64,000 nucleotides of DNA, from positions 434,001 through 498,000 of the forward strand of contig JAQBRR010000001.1 in the NCBI GenBank assembly GCA_028286365.1, written 5' to 3'. A model generated the notes under the pieces. It was not told the DNA's origin. It saw only the letters and a program-made list of their open reading frames with translations, and ran no database searches. Shown here in pieces: positions 8,068 to 16,361 of the stretch (position 1 is the first letter of the stretch; each line of letters opens with the position of its first letter). The DNA comes from Candidatus Saccharimonadota bacterium (GTDB lineage Bacteria > Patescibacteriota > Saccharimonadia > Saccharimonadales > Saccharimonadaceae). The position numbers and the translations under genes are program-made.

Positions 8068-8403
8068 CGCGATATCGAAATAACAGATGTCAGTTTGATA
8101 AAACTGTTGTAATTTTCCAAGGTTGGACCTTGGAAAGTGTTGACCTCTGATGGGGAGAGTGAAAAAATGTGAAGTATAGGTTCTGATTTTTACAAACAAG
8201 AACGCCCTCATTTTGAGAGGGCGTTCTGTTGTTGTGGTGGATATCGTAGTGCGATCAGTCACAACATATGTTTTTTTTGGAGGTATGTTTGTTTTTGTAA
8301 CTTTCGCTGTAACGTACTGTACGCTGTCGTTTCCAAAAGCGCAAGCGAAATATCAAAAATAACAACATTTGCCTACAAGGGGGTGGAAAGCTATACTGTG
8401 AAC
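8068..8403. other. non-coding interval with three dyads
   Basis: No convincing gene is present in these 336 bases. They hold a perfect 10-bp inverted repeat at 8114-8136 (TTTCCAAGGT and ACCTTGGAAA around TGG), a 10-bp hairpin at 8200-8226 with poor T-runs, and a TTTCGCT/AGCGAAA pair spanning about 8302-8350. A 24-codon frame at about 8285-8359 has GGAGG too close to its ATG to be persuasive. A small structured RNA is possible; nothing matches a family I know. Confidence 0.5.
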
Positions 8404-8886
8404 ATGAGCGTTTTACCTATCGTTACTAAGGCACCTCCGGTAAAAACCAGTAATATTATCACAATCTCACGTTTGTATAGTGTTATATTGATTATCTTTG
8501 CTGTCACGCAGTTATTTAGCTTCCCTGACTTTCAGGTATTAATTCAGAGCTATTGGTTGCCTGGGGGCACTCCGTCGGCTTACCTACTCTCGGGTGTGAT
8601 TGTTATCGCCGAAGTATTCGCTTTGCCGTTTTTACTACGGATGAGAGTAAGCAATCTATTTCGTATAGTTAGTATGGTGCTTGGTTGGATCGTACCGGTG
8701 ATCTGGCTAGGAATTAGTCTGTGGCTGCTACTCAGCGTTAATGCAGTCACTAATATTGGCTTTTTGGGCACTGTGTTTGTGTTGACGCCGGGTTGGTGGG
8801 CGGTCTTTGTAAGTCTGGCACTAGCTACTCTGGCAGCTTGGGCAAGTTGGGGTATGTGGCCTCTCGGTCACACCCATAAAAAATAG
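8404..8886 (+). CDS. four-helix membrane protein (160 aa)
   Basis: Four hydrophobic helices (about residues 22-42, 58-78, 84-110 and 118-148 of the chosen product) and a short basic cytoplasmic end. The arrangement recalls the small DoxX/MauE-type membrane proteins, but no residue pattern is decisive, so I leave it unnamed. I chose ATG 8404 because TATACT (8392-8397) lies six bases before it; an upstream in-frame ATG at 8383 would place that promoter inside the gene. Confidence 0.75.
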   Translation: MSVLPIVTKAPPVKTSNIITISRLYSVILIIFAVTQLFSFPDFQVLIQSYWLPGGTPSAYLLSGVIVIAEVFALPFLLRMRVSNLFRIVSMVLGWIVPVIWLGISLWLLLSVNAVTNIGFLGTVFVLTPGWWAVFVSLALATLAAWASWGMWPLGHTHKK

Positions 8887-8941
8887 TTGTTGAAAACTTT
8901 CACTGAGAGTATGATTAAACTATTAAACAAGGAGTTCGGGA

Positions 8942-9469
8942 ATGGCTAGCATGAGTAGAGCTGAGAATATCGTTGGTAACTGGTTAAAGTCAGTACCGCA
9001 TCTACCTAGGGGCGGACAAAAGTGGGTTGCTGAAAACGCCTGGTGGATTGTCTTGATTGGTGTTATCGCATCAGCAATCGCTGTTCTGATTGGCATTAGT
9101 GCTATCTTTGCGTATATGGCTTGGGTTGGTAATATTCCAGCATATAGTTACTATGTAACCTCCCCTTACGGTCCAGGATGGATTATCGGATCAATTGTGT
9201 CGTTACTATTCTCAATCTTGATTGTGATTCTACTTGCAACAGCGATAACTCCACTAAAGACATTAAAGAAAAAAGGATGGGATCGACTATTCTTGGTCTT
9301 AATTGCTGATGCTGTCTCCGTTGTAGTGGGCTCGATTTTGAGCTTTAGTATCTTAGGCTTTATCTTTGGCCTCATTTTTGGTGCTATCGGTCTTGCTATT
9401 AGCGCATACTTTACTTATGAAATTCGTTCATACTTTGGTACCGCCAAAGTAGCTCACGCGAAAAAATAG
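8942..9469 (+). CDS. membrane protein, unknown function (175 aa)
   Basis: A 30-residue cytoplasmic N-terminus is followed by about four hydrophobic helices (near residues 34-62, 79-102, 116-134 and 136-158). The final 17 residues are polar and basic. No catalytic or transport motif is visible. The ATG has AAGGAG six bases upstream and TATGAT at about 8910-8915, so unlike its neighbours it has a conventional leader. It is followed by the tRNA-Gln gene. Family unknown to me. Confidence 0.75.
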   Translation: MASMSRAENIVGNWLKSVPHLPRGGQKWVAENAWWIVLIGVIASAIAVLIGISAIFAYMAWVGNIPAYSYYVTSPYGPGWIIGSIVSLLFSILIVILLATAITPLKTLKKKGWDRLFLVLIADAVSVVVGSILSFSILGFIFGLIFGAIGLAISAYFTYEIRSYFGTAKVAHAKK

Positions 9470-9499
9470 TCCTCTCTTGAGCCGACATCCTAATTAGTG

Positions 9500-9505
9500 T
9501 ACACT
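9500..9505 (+). promoter_or_regulatory. -10 box of tRNA-Gln
   Basis: TACACT lies 12 bases before the mature 5' end of tRNA-Gln, a usual distance for a tRNA promoter. Confidence 0.5.
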
Positions 9506-9517
9506 TTCTAAGTGCAT

Positions 9518-9592
9518 TGGGATGTCGCCAAGTGGTAAGGCATCGGCTTTTGGTGCCGACATTCGGGGGTTCGAATCCCTCCATCCCAGCCA
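9518..9592 (+). tRNA. tRNA-Gln (anticodon TTG)
   Basis: Acceptor TGGGATG pairs with CATCCCA, the anticodon stem TCGGC/GCCGA carries loop TTTTGGT (anticodon TTG), and the T arm is GGGGG-TTCGAAT-CCCTC. The discriminator is G and CCA is encoded. With GatCAB encoded at 41542-45081, Gln-tRNA may be made by amidation of Glu-tRNA. Confidence 0.95.
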
Positions 9593-9600
9593 AGCAAAAT

Positions 9601-9624
9601 CGAGTCTATTTGGACTCGTTTTTG
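9601..9624 (+). terminator. tRNA-Gln terminator
   Basis: CGAGTC (9601-9606) and GACTCG (9613-9618) form a hairpin followed by TTTTTG. Confidence 0.8.
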
Positions 9625-9638
9625 TTATGATAAGAATA

Positions 9639-10076
9639 ATGATTGATACGATTATTTTTGACTGGAAGCGGACTTTGTATGATCCTGAGACCAAGACGTT
9701 AATTAAAGGCGCAGATAAGGTGTTGGATGCGTTTTCTCAACAAAATGTAAAGATGGTACTTATTGGTAAGGGCGGTGCTGACATGGACAAAGTACTGGAT
9801 GAACTGAGTGCACGCAAATACTTTAGTGAGGTGCATTTTGTTCCAACAAAAAGTGACGAATTATTTGAAAAGTTTATATCCAAGGACAACCCGGCATCAA
9901 CGCTTGTTGTGGGTGATAGGGCGCAGGGTGAGATTGCAATTGGTAAGTCACTTGGCGCAAAAGCTGTCTGGCTGCGCGCGGGAGAGTTTAAGGATGAATT
10001 ACCGTTATCTGATGTACTTGCTCCAGATTGGACAATAGGGGATATAGAAGAGCTGCTTTCTTTGACTTATAATTGA
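9639..10076 (+). CDS. HAD-superfamily-like protein with degenerate motifs (145 aa)
   Basis: The fold is suggested by IIFDWKRTLYDP at the N-terminus (motif I), a KMVLIGKGG strand (motif II position) and VVGDRAQGEIAIGKSLGAKAVWL (motif III/IV). In motif I the second aspartate of DxD is replaced by lysine (D-W-K), and the GDxxxD aspartate is also missing. It may therefore lack phosphatase activity. I chose ATG 9639, which follows TATGAT (9626-9631) by seven bases; longer in-frame starts run into the tRNA-Gln gene. Confidence 0.7.
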   Translation: MIDTIIFDWKRTLYDPETKTLIKGADKVLDAFSQQNVKMVLIGKGGADMDKVLDELSARKYFSEVHFVPTKSDELFEKFISKDNPASTLVVGDRAQGEIAIGKSLGAKAVWLRAGEFKDELPLSDVLAPDWTIGDIEELLSLTYN

Positions 10077-10100
10077 TTAAATGCTATAATAGCAACAACA

Positions 10101-10736
10101 ATGTCAACAACGGAATTCACGCATGTATCAGAACCCGGTCTTATCGGCGGGAGTCGTATCATAGCACCATTATCCGATGAAATGCTTGATAAATCGCATG
10201 CCTTGCAGGAGGCATACAGTGATGAGTTCGGTAATTCACATCTTCACTTACCGCATCGGACCGAGTTAAATGTTACGTTCGCTCGACTTATTATTCCTGA
10301 ACCAAGTGAGTCAGCCATAAGTGTTAATTCTCGAATTGAAGCTATGCGACCCACTATAGCAAGTGCCCTGAATCGAACAGTTGAGTTAAATGGTGAGCCG
10401 TTTGAAGTCGCAGCTGCATTCGACACTCTTGAAGCCATTCAATCAGAAGTTATGATAGTTGCGCCTGACAATGGGCATATGAACCAACTGCGCCGACTAT
10501 TTACAGCGGGTTTGCAGGCCTCTATGTATGAATCTGTGCCAACGACGCTGAGTGTTACACCAGTTCAATTTGCAGGCGAATTACCAATGCCCCAAGTTGA
10601 AGCATTTACTAACTCATTAAAGAAGTACTTCACACCTGTCAAAACGACCTTCACGAGCTTGCAGCTCGTACGAGAGGCGCGTCCAGGACAACTAGCTAAG
10701 ATTATTGAAGAATTCCCAGCTCGAAAGAAGTTGTAA
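10101..10736 (+). CDS. hypothetical cytoplasmic protein (211 aa)
   Basis: I do not recognise this protein. It has no signal peptide or membrane helix. The segments PHRTELNVTFARL (about residues 51-63) and TTFTSLQLVREA (about 180-191) resemble, very loosely, the two strand motifs of 2H phosphoesterases, but the second lacks the H-x-T core, so I make no functional claim. TATAAT (10085-10090) lies ten bases before the ATG. It ends 53 bases before the ATP-grasp gene, which has its own promoter-like box. Confidence 0.7.
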   Translation: MSTTEFTHVSEPGLIGGSRIIAPLSDEMLDKSHALQEAYSDEFGNSHLHLPHRTELNVTFARLIIPEPSESAISVNSRIEAMRPTIASALNRTVELNGEPFEVAAAFDTLEAIQSEVMIVAPDNGHMNQLRRLFTAGLQASMYESVPTTLSVTPVQFAGELPMPQVEAFTNSLKKYFTPVKTTFTSLQLVREARPGQLAKIIEEFPARKKL

Positions 10737-10789
10737 AATTTATTCTAATGATTGTAAAAATAAAACGTTGTGGTAGTATTTGTTAAGTA

Positions 10790-12097
10790 ATGAATAAAGA
10801 TATCATCTTGTTTGTGAATGCGATCAGGCCAGCCACCTTTGGCGCTTTAGAGATTTATGAGCAAAAAACAGGCCGTACATTTACGCCAATTGTGTTGGTT
10901 GATCAGAAAATTCAAGAATCGATTACCAAGAGAAATGGCCAGAAGCATGAGGGGAAAGACCTCATTGTTTTGAACGCCGATTTTGATTCGCCAAGCTCGC
11001 TCATGAAAGCAATCCGTCCATATCGTGATCGGATTTACGCTGTAACTTGTCAGTATGAAAACTCGATGCTTGAGCTAAAAAAACTTGTGCCGTACTTCCC
11101 ATACCTTCCAATGCCAAGTGAGCGTTCACTTGATTGGTCGACCGAAAAGAAATTAATGCGTGAATTACTGGAGGCATATGATCCTTCACTGGTTCCAGGC
11201 TACATGGAAGTCATGGACAACTCGGATGCGACGATTGCCGAGATTGAAGCAAAGCTGACCTATCCTGTGGTTATTAAGCCATCAGGTCTCGAGGGAAGTC
11301 TGCTGGTTAGTATGGCGAATAACCGAACTGAGCTAACCGATATCCTAGGGGAAACGTTCCGTGAAGTGCAAAAGGCCTACGATGTATGGATTAAACGCCA
11401 GAAACCACGACTTCTTGTAGAGGAGTTTATGGATGGTGATATGTACTCTGTTGATACGTATGTTGCAGCAGATGGCACGTGTCGGCCAGCACCTCCCGTC
11501 AAGGTCCTTACAGGACGACGCGTCGGATTTGACGACTTCTTTGGATATATGCGAGCAACCCCGAGTGGACTTAGTGAACAGGAGATTGGAAACGCATCGG
11601 CTACAGCCGAAAAGGCATGTCATGCTCTTGGCCTGCGTTCTGTAACAGCGCATGTTGAGCTAATGAAACTTCCTCACGGCTGGAAGGTTATTGAACTTGG
11701 ATCACGCATTGGTGGCTATAGGCATGACATCTATGCGCTTAGTTACGGTATTAATCACATTATGAATGATATCTTAAACCGTGCGGGTGACGTACCCGAG
11801 ATTTTTACTGAAGTTCTTAGCTCAACTGCAGTATTTAATATCTATGCACACGAAGAAGGTATGTTAGAGCGCATTGAAGGAATTGAAGAAGTAAAGCAAC
11901 TTGCTTCATTTGTCTCACTCAAGCAATCACTTCGTGAAGGCGATTCGGTATTATTTGCGAAACATAACGGCGATCCAGTGTTTGAGATTATCTTGAGCAA
12001 CAAAGATAAAGATCAATTTGATGCCGACGTTCGCCATATGCAGGAATGCCTCATCCTTGAAGTTACCCATACTAAGCCTTTAGTCTCAGTCAACTAG
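10790..12097 (+). CDS. ATP-grasp domain protein
   Basis: The centre (about residues 120-320) is an ATP-grasp fold: YPVVIKPSGLEGSLLV (lysine strand and Gly-rich loop), KPRLLVEEFMDGDMYSVDTYVA (acidic nucleotide-binding strand), and KVIELGSRIGGY (metal-binding E-x-GSR). The family joins a carboxylate to an amine or thiol through an acyl-phosphate; the substrate is unknown. The N-terminal 110 residues look like a Rossmann-type pre-domain and the last 100 like the C-terminal lid. TAGTAT lies ten bases before the ATG. Confidence 0.85.
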   Translation: MNKDIILFVNAIRPATFGALEIYEQKTGRTFTPIVLVDQKIQESITKRNGQKHEGKDLIVLNADFDSPSSLMKAIRPYRDRIYAVTCQYENSMLELKKLVPYFPYLPMPSERSLDWSTEKKLMRELLEAYDPSLVPGYMEVMDNSDATIAEIEAKLTYPVVIKPSGLEGSLLVSMANNRTELTDILGETFREVQKAYDVWIKRQKPRLLVEEFMDGDMYSVDTYVAADGTCRPAPPVKVLTGRRVGFDDFFGYMRATPSGLSEQEIGNASATAEKACHALGLRSVTAHVELMKLPHGWKVIELGSRIGGYRHDIYALSYGINHIMNDILNRAGDVPEIFTEVLSSTAVFNIYAHEEGMLERIEGIEEVKQLASFVSLKQSLREGDSVLFAKHNGDPVFEIILSNKDKDQFDADVRHMQECLILEVTHTKPLVSVN

Positions 12098-12135
12098 TCG
12101 CATCGGACGGTTGCTTATGCTAATCTATAGATATA

Positions 12136-12633
12136 ATGTTTACGACTTTTATTCATATTATTGCTGATGGAACACTAATTCCTGTCGTACTTATTGGTGC
12201 TTACATGCTTGTTTTTAAAATCCCTAAGGGTCATAGATTTGAAGCGTACTGCCGTATCTTGATGGCTGGATTGACGGCATATTTACTCGCTAAGCTAGCA
12301 GCTGTTATTTATCAGCCCGATACTGCCCGTCCATTTGAGCTGCTCGGTACTCAGGCAGGTGCATTATTCCTCAATAACCCAGGATTTCCGTCTGATCATG
12401 CCTTATTTGCAACGGCGATAACCTGTGCCGTATGGTTCGAGACAAAGCAGAAGGTAGTTAGCTTGCTACTTGCATTTCTTGTCATTGTTATTTGTATCGG
12501 TCGGGTCTTGGCTCTTGTTCATACACCAACAGACGTTATTTTCGGAGTAATTATTGGGCTTATTGGGTCACTATGGTATCTGAATGGCTATTCGTCAAGA
12601 CGAAGCAAAAGACCTTTGCGTGCTACGCAATAA
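12136..12633 (+). CDS. PAP2-family membrane phosphatase
   Basis: Lipid-phosphate or undecaprenyl-pyrophosphate phosphatase type. The three acid-phosphatase motifs are present in order: K-x-ARP around residues 53-66, PSDH around 86-89, and GRVLALVHTPTD around 122-133 (the SRxxxxxHxxxD equivalent, with Gly for Ser). Five to six hydrophobic helices place it in the membrane and the C-terminus is basic. A role in recycling the undecaprenyl carrier is plausible but not shown. The promoter region has TATGCT about 14 bases upstream. Confidence 0.85.
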   Translation: MFTTFIHIIADGTLIPVVLIGAYMLVFKIPKGHRFEAYCRILMAGLTAYLLAKLAAVIYQPDTARPFELLGTQAGALFLNNPGFPSDHALFATAITCAVWFETKQKVVSLLLAFLVIVICIGRVLALVHTPTDVIFGVIIGLIGSLWYLNGYSSRRSKRPLRATQ

Positions 12634-12670
12634 TCATATATACTATACTTAGTTTTATGCGGGAGACAGT

Positions 12671-13156
12671 ATGGTTGAAGTAATCCAAGAGGAAGTATAT
12701 CCACAATCTATCAGTATGTCCTTTTCGTGGTGGCAAATTGCGGTCACGGGATTTGCGGTTGGTGCATTGTACTATATTCTGACATTTCTAATCGGTCAAT
12801 TCATTATTGATCCATTGTATTGTGGGGCATCGCTAAATGTGGCTAGTTGTTCAAACTCAGTTGGTATCTCTGGTAACATTGCGACGATTCTGGTAGGCAC
12901 AATTGGCCTCGGGATTATGGTAAGTCTACGTGTCATACGCCCAATTATTGTTGCCGCAATGACTGCAATTTTACTGTGGGGATTATCTGTCTGGACGTCC
13001 GGTCTTAGCTGGGGCGAGATTGTTGCCTCGAGCGCACTGCTTTATGCACTCTCGTACGTCACTTTTGCATGGATCTGTCGTTATAACCAGACAATGCCTA
13101 TCATTATCATATCGATCTTGGTGTCAGTTGTTGCACGAATCGTCATTAGTCTTTGA
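12671..13156 (+). CDS. multi-pass membrane protein, unknown function (161 aa)
   Basis: After a 15-residue N-terminus there are about four to five hydrophobic helices (near residues 17-38, 60-84, 87-107, 113-134, 140-160). A short outward loop between the first two holds two cysteines (YCGASLNVASCSN). GGGAG lies six bases before the ATG. It sits 37 bases after the PAP2 gene and may share its transcript. Family not recognised. Confidence 0.7.
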   Translation: MVEVIQEEVYPQSISMSFSWWQIAVTGFAVGALYYILTFLIGQFIIDPLYCGASLNVASCSNSVGISGNIATILVGTIGLGIMVSLRVIRPIIVAAMTAILLWGLSVWTSGLSWGEIVASSALLYALSYVTFAWICRYNQTMPIIIISILVSVVARIVISL

Positions 13157-13171
13157 TGCTATAATAGGGGA

Positions 13172-14245
13172 ATGAACGAGGTTATCCTTTTAGTTATTCT
13201 TGGCGTTGTTGTCGTTGGTTTTGGTATTATCCTCTACATTCTTAATCAGCGTCTCCGCGATCTTAAGGGTGGCGGTAATGTTGATATGATCAAGGCCGAT
13301 GTTACTGAATTATCACGTGGTATCGCTGGGTTGCAGCAAGCAATGGGTGATAAGTTGGAACGAAATAATGCAACTATGCAGACGTCGATGCAAAAGCAAC
13401 TTAGCGAGAGTGCAAAATTAGTAGCTGACGTGACGCAGCGGCTTGCGAAGTTGGATGAAACAAATCGACGCGTTGTTGATGTCGCGGATGAACTTAAGAC
13501 ATTACAAAATGTTTTGCAGAATCCTAAGCAGCGAGGCGTATTTGGTGAGTATTATCTAGAGTCAGTTCTCGATAATATCCTGCCGACCAAAAACTTTCAG
13601 ATGCAATACAAATTCAAAAATGGTGAAATCGCCGATGCCGTTGTCTTTCTCGATAAGGGTCAAATTTTGCCAATTGATAGTAAGTTCAGTCTCGAGAACT
13701 ACAATCGCATGGTTAGTGCTGAGGGAAAGGCGAATAAAGAAGAGCTTCTCAAAAAAGTTCGAACAGACCTAAAGGCTCGGATTGATGAGACCAGTAAGTA
13801 TATTCGGCCGAGTGAGAATACGATGGACTTTGCGTTTATGTTTATACCGAGTGAGTCACTGTACTATGATTTACTAATTGGCGATGTGGGAACTGGCTCA
13901 AGCGCACGCGATTTGATTGAGTACGCCTTCCGTGATAAAAAAGTGATTATTGTCAGTCCTACGAGCTTCATGGCATATCTCCAGACAGTTTTGCAGGGTC
14001 TACGAAGCCTGCAAATCGAGGAGCAGGCAAAGGATATTCAGATTAGAGTCGGTCAGCTAGGCCAACATATTGGTAAATTTGATAGCTTTATGCAAAAACT
14101 AGGTTCAGCACTTAGCACGACGGTCAATCACTATAACGCTGCACATAAAGAACTGGGTAAGGTTGATAAGGACGTCGTTAAGATTGCAGGAAACGTGTCG
14201 TCGGTTGAGCCGCTGTTGATTGATAAGCCTCGTGATGACGAGTAG
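13172..14245 (+). CDS. rmuC: RmuC-family DNA recombination protein
   Basis: An N-terminal membrane helix (about residues 3-24) precedes a coiled coil (about 30-110) and the RmuC nuclease-like domain (about 115-330). Recognisable parts are NPKQRGVFGEYYLESVLDNILP, LPIDSKFSLENY and FMFIPSESLYY...VIIVSPTSFMAYLQTV. RmuC limits DNA rearrangements, and the domain is related to restriction-enzyme folds. TATAAT (13160-13165) is six bases before the ATG, suggesting a leaderless message. The last 68 bases overlap the 3' end of a convergent gene. Confidence 0.93.
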   Translation: MNEVILLVILGVVVVGFGIILYILNQRLRDLKGGGNVDMIKADVTELSRGIAGLQQAMGDKLERNNATMQTSMQKQLSESAKLVADVTQRLAKLDETNRRVVDVADELKTLQNVLQNPKQRGVFGEYYLESVLDNILPTKNFQMQYKFKNGEIADAVVFLDKGQILPIDSKFSLENYNRMVSAEGKANKEELLKKVRTDLKARIDETSKYIRPSENTMDFAFMFIPSESLYYDLLIGDVGTGSSARDLIEYAFRDKKVIIVSPTSFMAYLQTVLQGLRSLQIEEQAKDIQIRVGQLGQHIGKFDSFMQKLGSALSTTVNHYNAAHKELGKVDKDVVKIAGNVSSVEPLLIDKPRDDE

Positions 14246-14720
14246 GCTGAGGTACATTGTTAGTGCGGATATCATCGACTGCTTGAATAACTAGGTTCGT
14301 TAATGCGCCTTCGTCCCACGGGACCATCTCAATGCCAACCTGCTCAAGGCCATTTTCATCTAGAAACGGATGATCGATTACTGCTGCCTGCTCATCACCA
14401 AAAGATACGCGTCCAGCGGACCGCACTTCGCGCCACTTAGCAATATTAATGAACCGAGCATTGTATGCCATTTCTTCCTCTGAACTCATTCCAGGATATG
14501 CGCGAACATGAAGACCCAGGATATTCGCATCACTCTCTTGTGCAGTAGGGTCAGTGATGACGCTAGGTTTAAGATGGAAGATACCATCAGTACCACGAGT
14601 AGGTACTTCGAACCCGTACGAAAAACTACTAAGTAGCTGCAAGCCTGTTTTTTGAAGAACATCTCTACTGCGCTCACCGAAATTTGTATACGTTTTGTAT
14701 GTTTCAGATTCTATAGTCAT
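14178..14720 (-). CDS. hypothetical cytoplasmic protein (180 aa)
   Basis: I do not recognise this protein. It is soluble, acidic in its second half and ends in a Pro/Gln/Thr-rich tail. I chose the ATG at 14720, with TATAGG about 12 bases upstream on the minus strand and AGGAAA between. A longer start at 14756 would include that box. The 3' 68 bases are antisense to rmuC. It is separated from the aquaporin gene by a bidirectional terminator. Confidence 0.65.
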   Translation of the reverse strand: MTIESETYKTYTNFGERSRDVLQKTGLQLLSSFSYGFEVPTRGTDGIFHLKPSVITDPTAQESDANILGLHVRAYPGMSSEEEMAYNARFINIAKWREVRSAGRVSFGDEQAAVIDHPFLDENGLEQVGIEMVPWDEGALTNLVIQAVDDIRTNNVPQPTRHHEAYQSTAAQPTTRFLQS

Positions 14721-14766
14721 GGCGTATATTTTCCTATAATGAACGGTAATCTGCAAGCATGAGCAT

Positions 14767-14802
14767 AAAAAATACCTCGCCGATTAAGACGAGGTATTTT
14801 TA
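14767..14802 (-). terminator. aquaporin-gene terminator (bidirectional hairpin)
   Basis: AAAATACCTCG (14769-14779) pairs exactly with CGAGGTATTTT (14790-14800), with A/T runs on both flanks. It lies 15 bases past the stop codon of the minus-strand aquaporin gene. Confidence 0.88.
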
Positions 14803-14816
14803 TGAGACGAAACGTA

Positions 14817-15611
14817 TTAGGCGTTGTCGTCGTCTGATTGAAGAACATCACGTAGGATGAATCCAACAACTCCACCAATAACTGGTGCAAGTACGTAAAC
14901 AGCAAGTGGCCACATTTCCCACTTAAGTGCGTTTAGTGACAATGCAACAGCTGGGTTGATGATGGCTGTGCCACCAACGTATGCAGCTGCAGATGCAGCA
15001 ACGAGCAATGCAACGAAGATACCAAGACCTGCAGTGAATGCAGATGTCAAACGGTCTCCCCTTGTGCGAATGATAGTTGCGATAGCAAATCCAAGGATTG
15101 CAGTACCGATCAACTCAGCAAAGAAGACGTACCATTCTTTACCAGCAGGGATTGCAGCTGCTTGATATAGTGCAGCAGGGGCGTAGCCTGTTGCAGGGGC
15201 AGCAGCGCCACCGATGAATGCGTTCAATGTTCCGAGTGCTGCAAGAGCACCAACAACCTGAGCGACGATGTAACCGACAGCACGTGATCCAGTGATCTTG
15301 CGAGTCACCCATGCACCAATTGTTACAGCTGGGTTAAGGTGAGCACCTGAAAGTGTTCCGATTAGTAGAACTATTGCTGCGAAAGCAAATAGAATGATAA
15401 TCGGTTGACCTTGGCCAGCGATAACTGCTCCAGCAAACAAGAATGTTCCGATGAACTCAGCGGCAATTGCAGTCGCAAGGGGCATTCCTTTTAGTGGTGA
15501 GCTGAATAGTAGCGCAGGTTTAGTTGCAACTACAGCTTTTACGGTTGATGTCTTAGTTGGCTTTTTGACAGTCGATTTCTTGACTGACGGCGCAGCTTTT
15601 TTAGTAGCCAT
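14817..15611 (-). CDS. MIP-family channel (aquaporin/glycerol facilitator)
   Basis: Six-helix channel for water or small neutral solutes. Two pore motifs are present: HLNPAVT (NPA at residues 93-95) and IINPAVALS (NPA at 219-221). The residue after the second NPA is valine (222) where most family members have the selectivity-filter arginine, so the pore may be wider or have a different substrate. The first 40 residues are a Lys/Thr/Ala-rich cytoplasmic extension. AAGGAGG lies upstream of the ATG, with a TATACT box further up, giving a conventional leader. Confidence 0.92.
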   Translation of the reverse strand: MATKKAAPSVKKSTVKKPTKTSTVKAVVATKPALLFSSPLKGMPLATAIAAEFIGTFLFAGAVIAGQGQPIIILFAFAAIVLLIGTLSGAHLNPAVTIGAWVTRKITGSRAVGYIVAQVVGALAALGTLNAFIGGAAAPATGYAPAALYQAAAIPAGKEWYVFFAELIGTAILGFAIATIIRTRGDRLTSAFTAGLGIFVALLVAASAAAYVGGTAIINPAVALSLNALKWEMWPLAVYVLAPVIGGVVGFILRDVLQSDDDNA

Positions 15612-15692
15612 GTATTTTCCTCCTTATGTGAAACATGGCTATAGTATACCATAACCGTAACTATGTAAACAGGGATGGTATAATAGGTCGAT

Positions 15693-15932
15693 ATGGCATT
15701 ATTTATTCGACAAAATGATAACCGGTCACAGCTACAGGAACGATTAGCGGCTGAGCTTCAGGAGCGAGCAAAACAAAAAGCTCAAAAAGCAGATTTACCA
15801 GATGGCGTAACTGATTCTGCATATATCAAAGATACTAAACAGACGACGAGTCTCGCATGGCTATGGATTCTCATTGTCTTATTTGTGATCGGTCTTGTTA
15901 TATGGTTGACGATAGCGACAAGTGCGAAGTAA
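15693..15932 (+). CDS. small single-pass membrane protein (79 aa)
   Basis: The first 50 residues are polar, with a helix rich in Gln, Glu and Lys (LQERLAAELQERAKQKAQK). One hydrophobic helix occupies about residues 53-75 and the C-terminus is very short. TATAAT (15679-15684) lies eight bases before the ATG. Function unknown. Confidence 0.75.
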   Translation: MALFIRQNDNRSQLQERLAAELQERAKQKAQKADLPDGVTDSAYIKDTKQTTSLAWLWILIVLFVIGLVIWLTIATSAK

Positions 15933-15970
15933 AATGAGCGTAAGCATAACTAATATGGAGATATATCCAA

Positions 15971-16309
15971 GTGGAACCAAATTCGCGGCCATCTGAATCA
16001 GCAGAGCAACCAACATCAGAGATGATACCGGATTTCAAAGAACCAGATACGATTGCACAATCAGTCGCTCAAACCTCTGCTGACAGTTTTGACTCTACTC
16101 AGCCACCAATTCCAACAGCGACTACACCGACAACTCCCCTATCTCCATTGCCAAGTGTTGTTGCATCGACAACAACTGCAGAGGCATCGGATGGTACGGT
16201 AGCGGGCTCAACACCTAAAAAGAAGACACGCACAATACTCTTCATTATTTTAATTGTTGTCGTTGTGCTAGTCGCTGGCATTATCATATACGTAACAACT
16301 CTGGGTTAG
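15971..16309 (+). CDS. tail-anchored membrane protein, Pro/Thr-rich (112 aa)
   Basis: The start is GTG, with GGAG about ten bases upstream. Residues 1-80 are low complexity (Ser, Thr, Pro, Ala, Glu) and probably disordered. A basic KKKTR motif precedes a single C-terminal hydrophobic helix (about 87-110). No known family. It follows the similar small membrane protein at 15693 by 38 bases and may be expressed with it. Confidence 0.65.
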   Translation: MEPNSRPSESAEQPTSEMIPDFKEPDTIAQSVAQTSADSFDSTQPPIPTATTPTTPLSPLPSVVASTTTAEASDGTVAGSTPKKKTRTILFIILIVVVVLVAGIIIYVTTLG

Positions 16310-16361
16310 TCGCAGAAGTTTATCCATATTCGTAAGACGTAAAGTATAATAATAAGCAGTT

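Noticed and set aside
8285..8359. Possible 24-residue hydrophobic peptide after trmD.
   Set aside because: GGAGG is only about one base from the ATG, and no promoter or conserved feature supports it.
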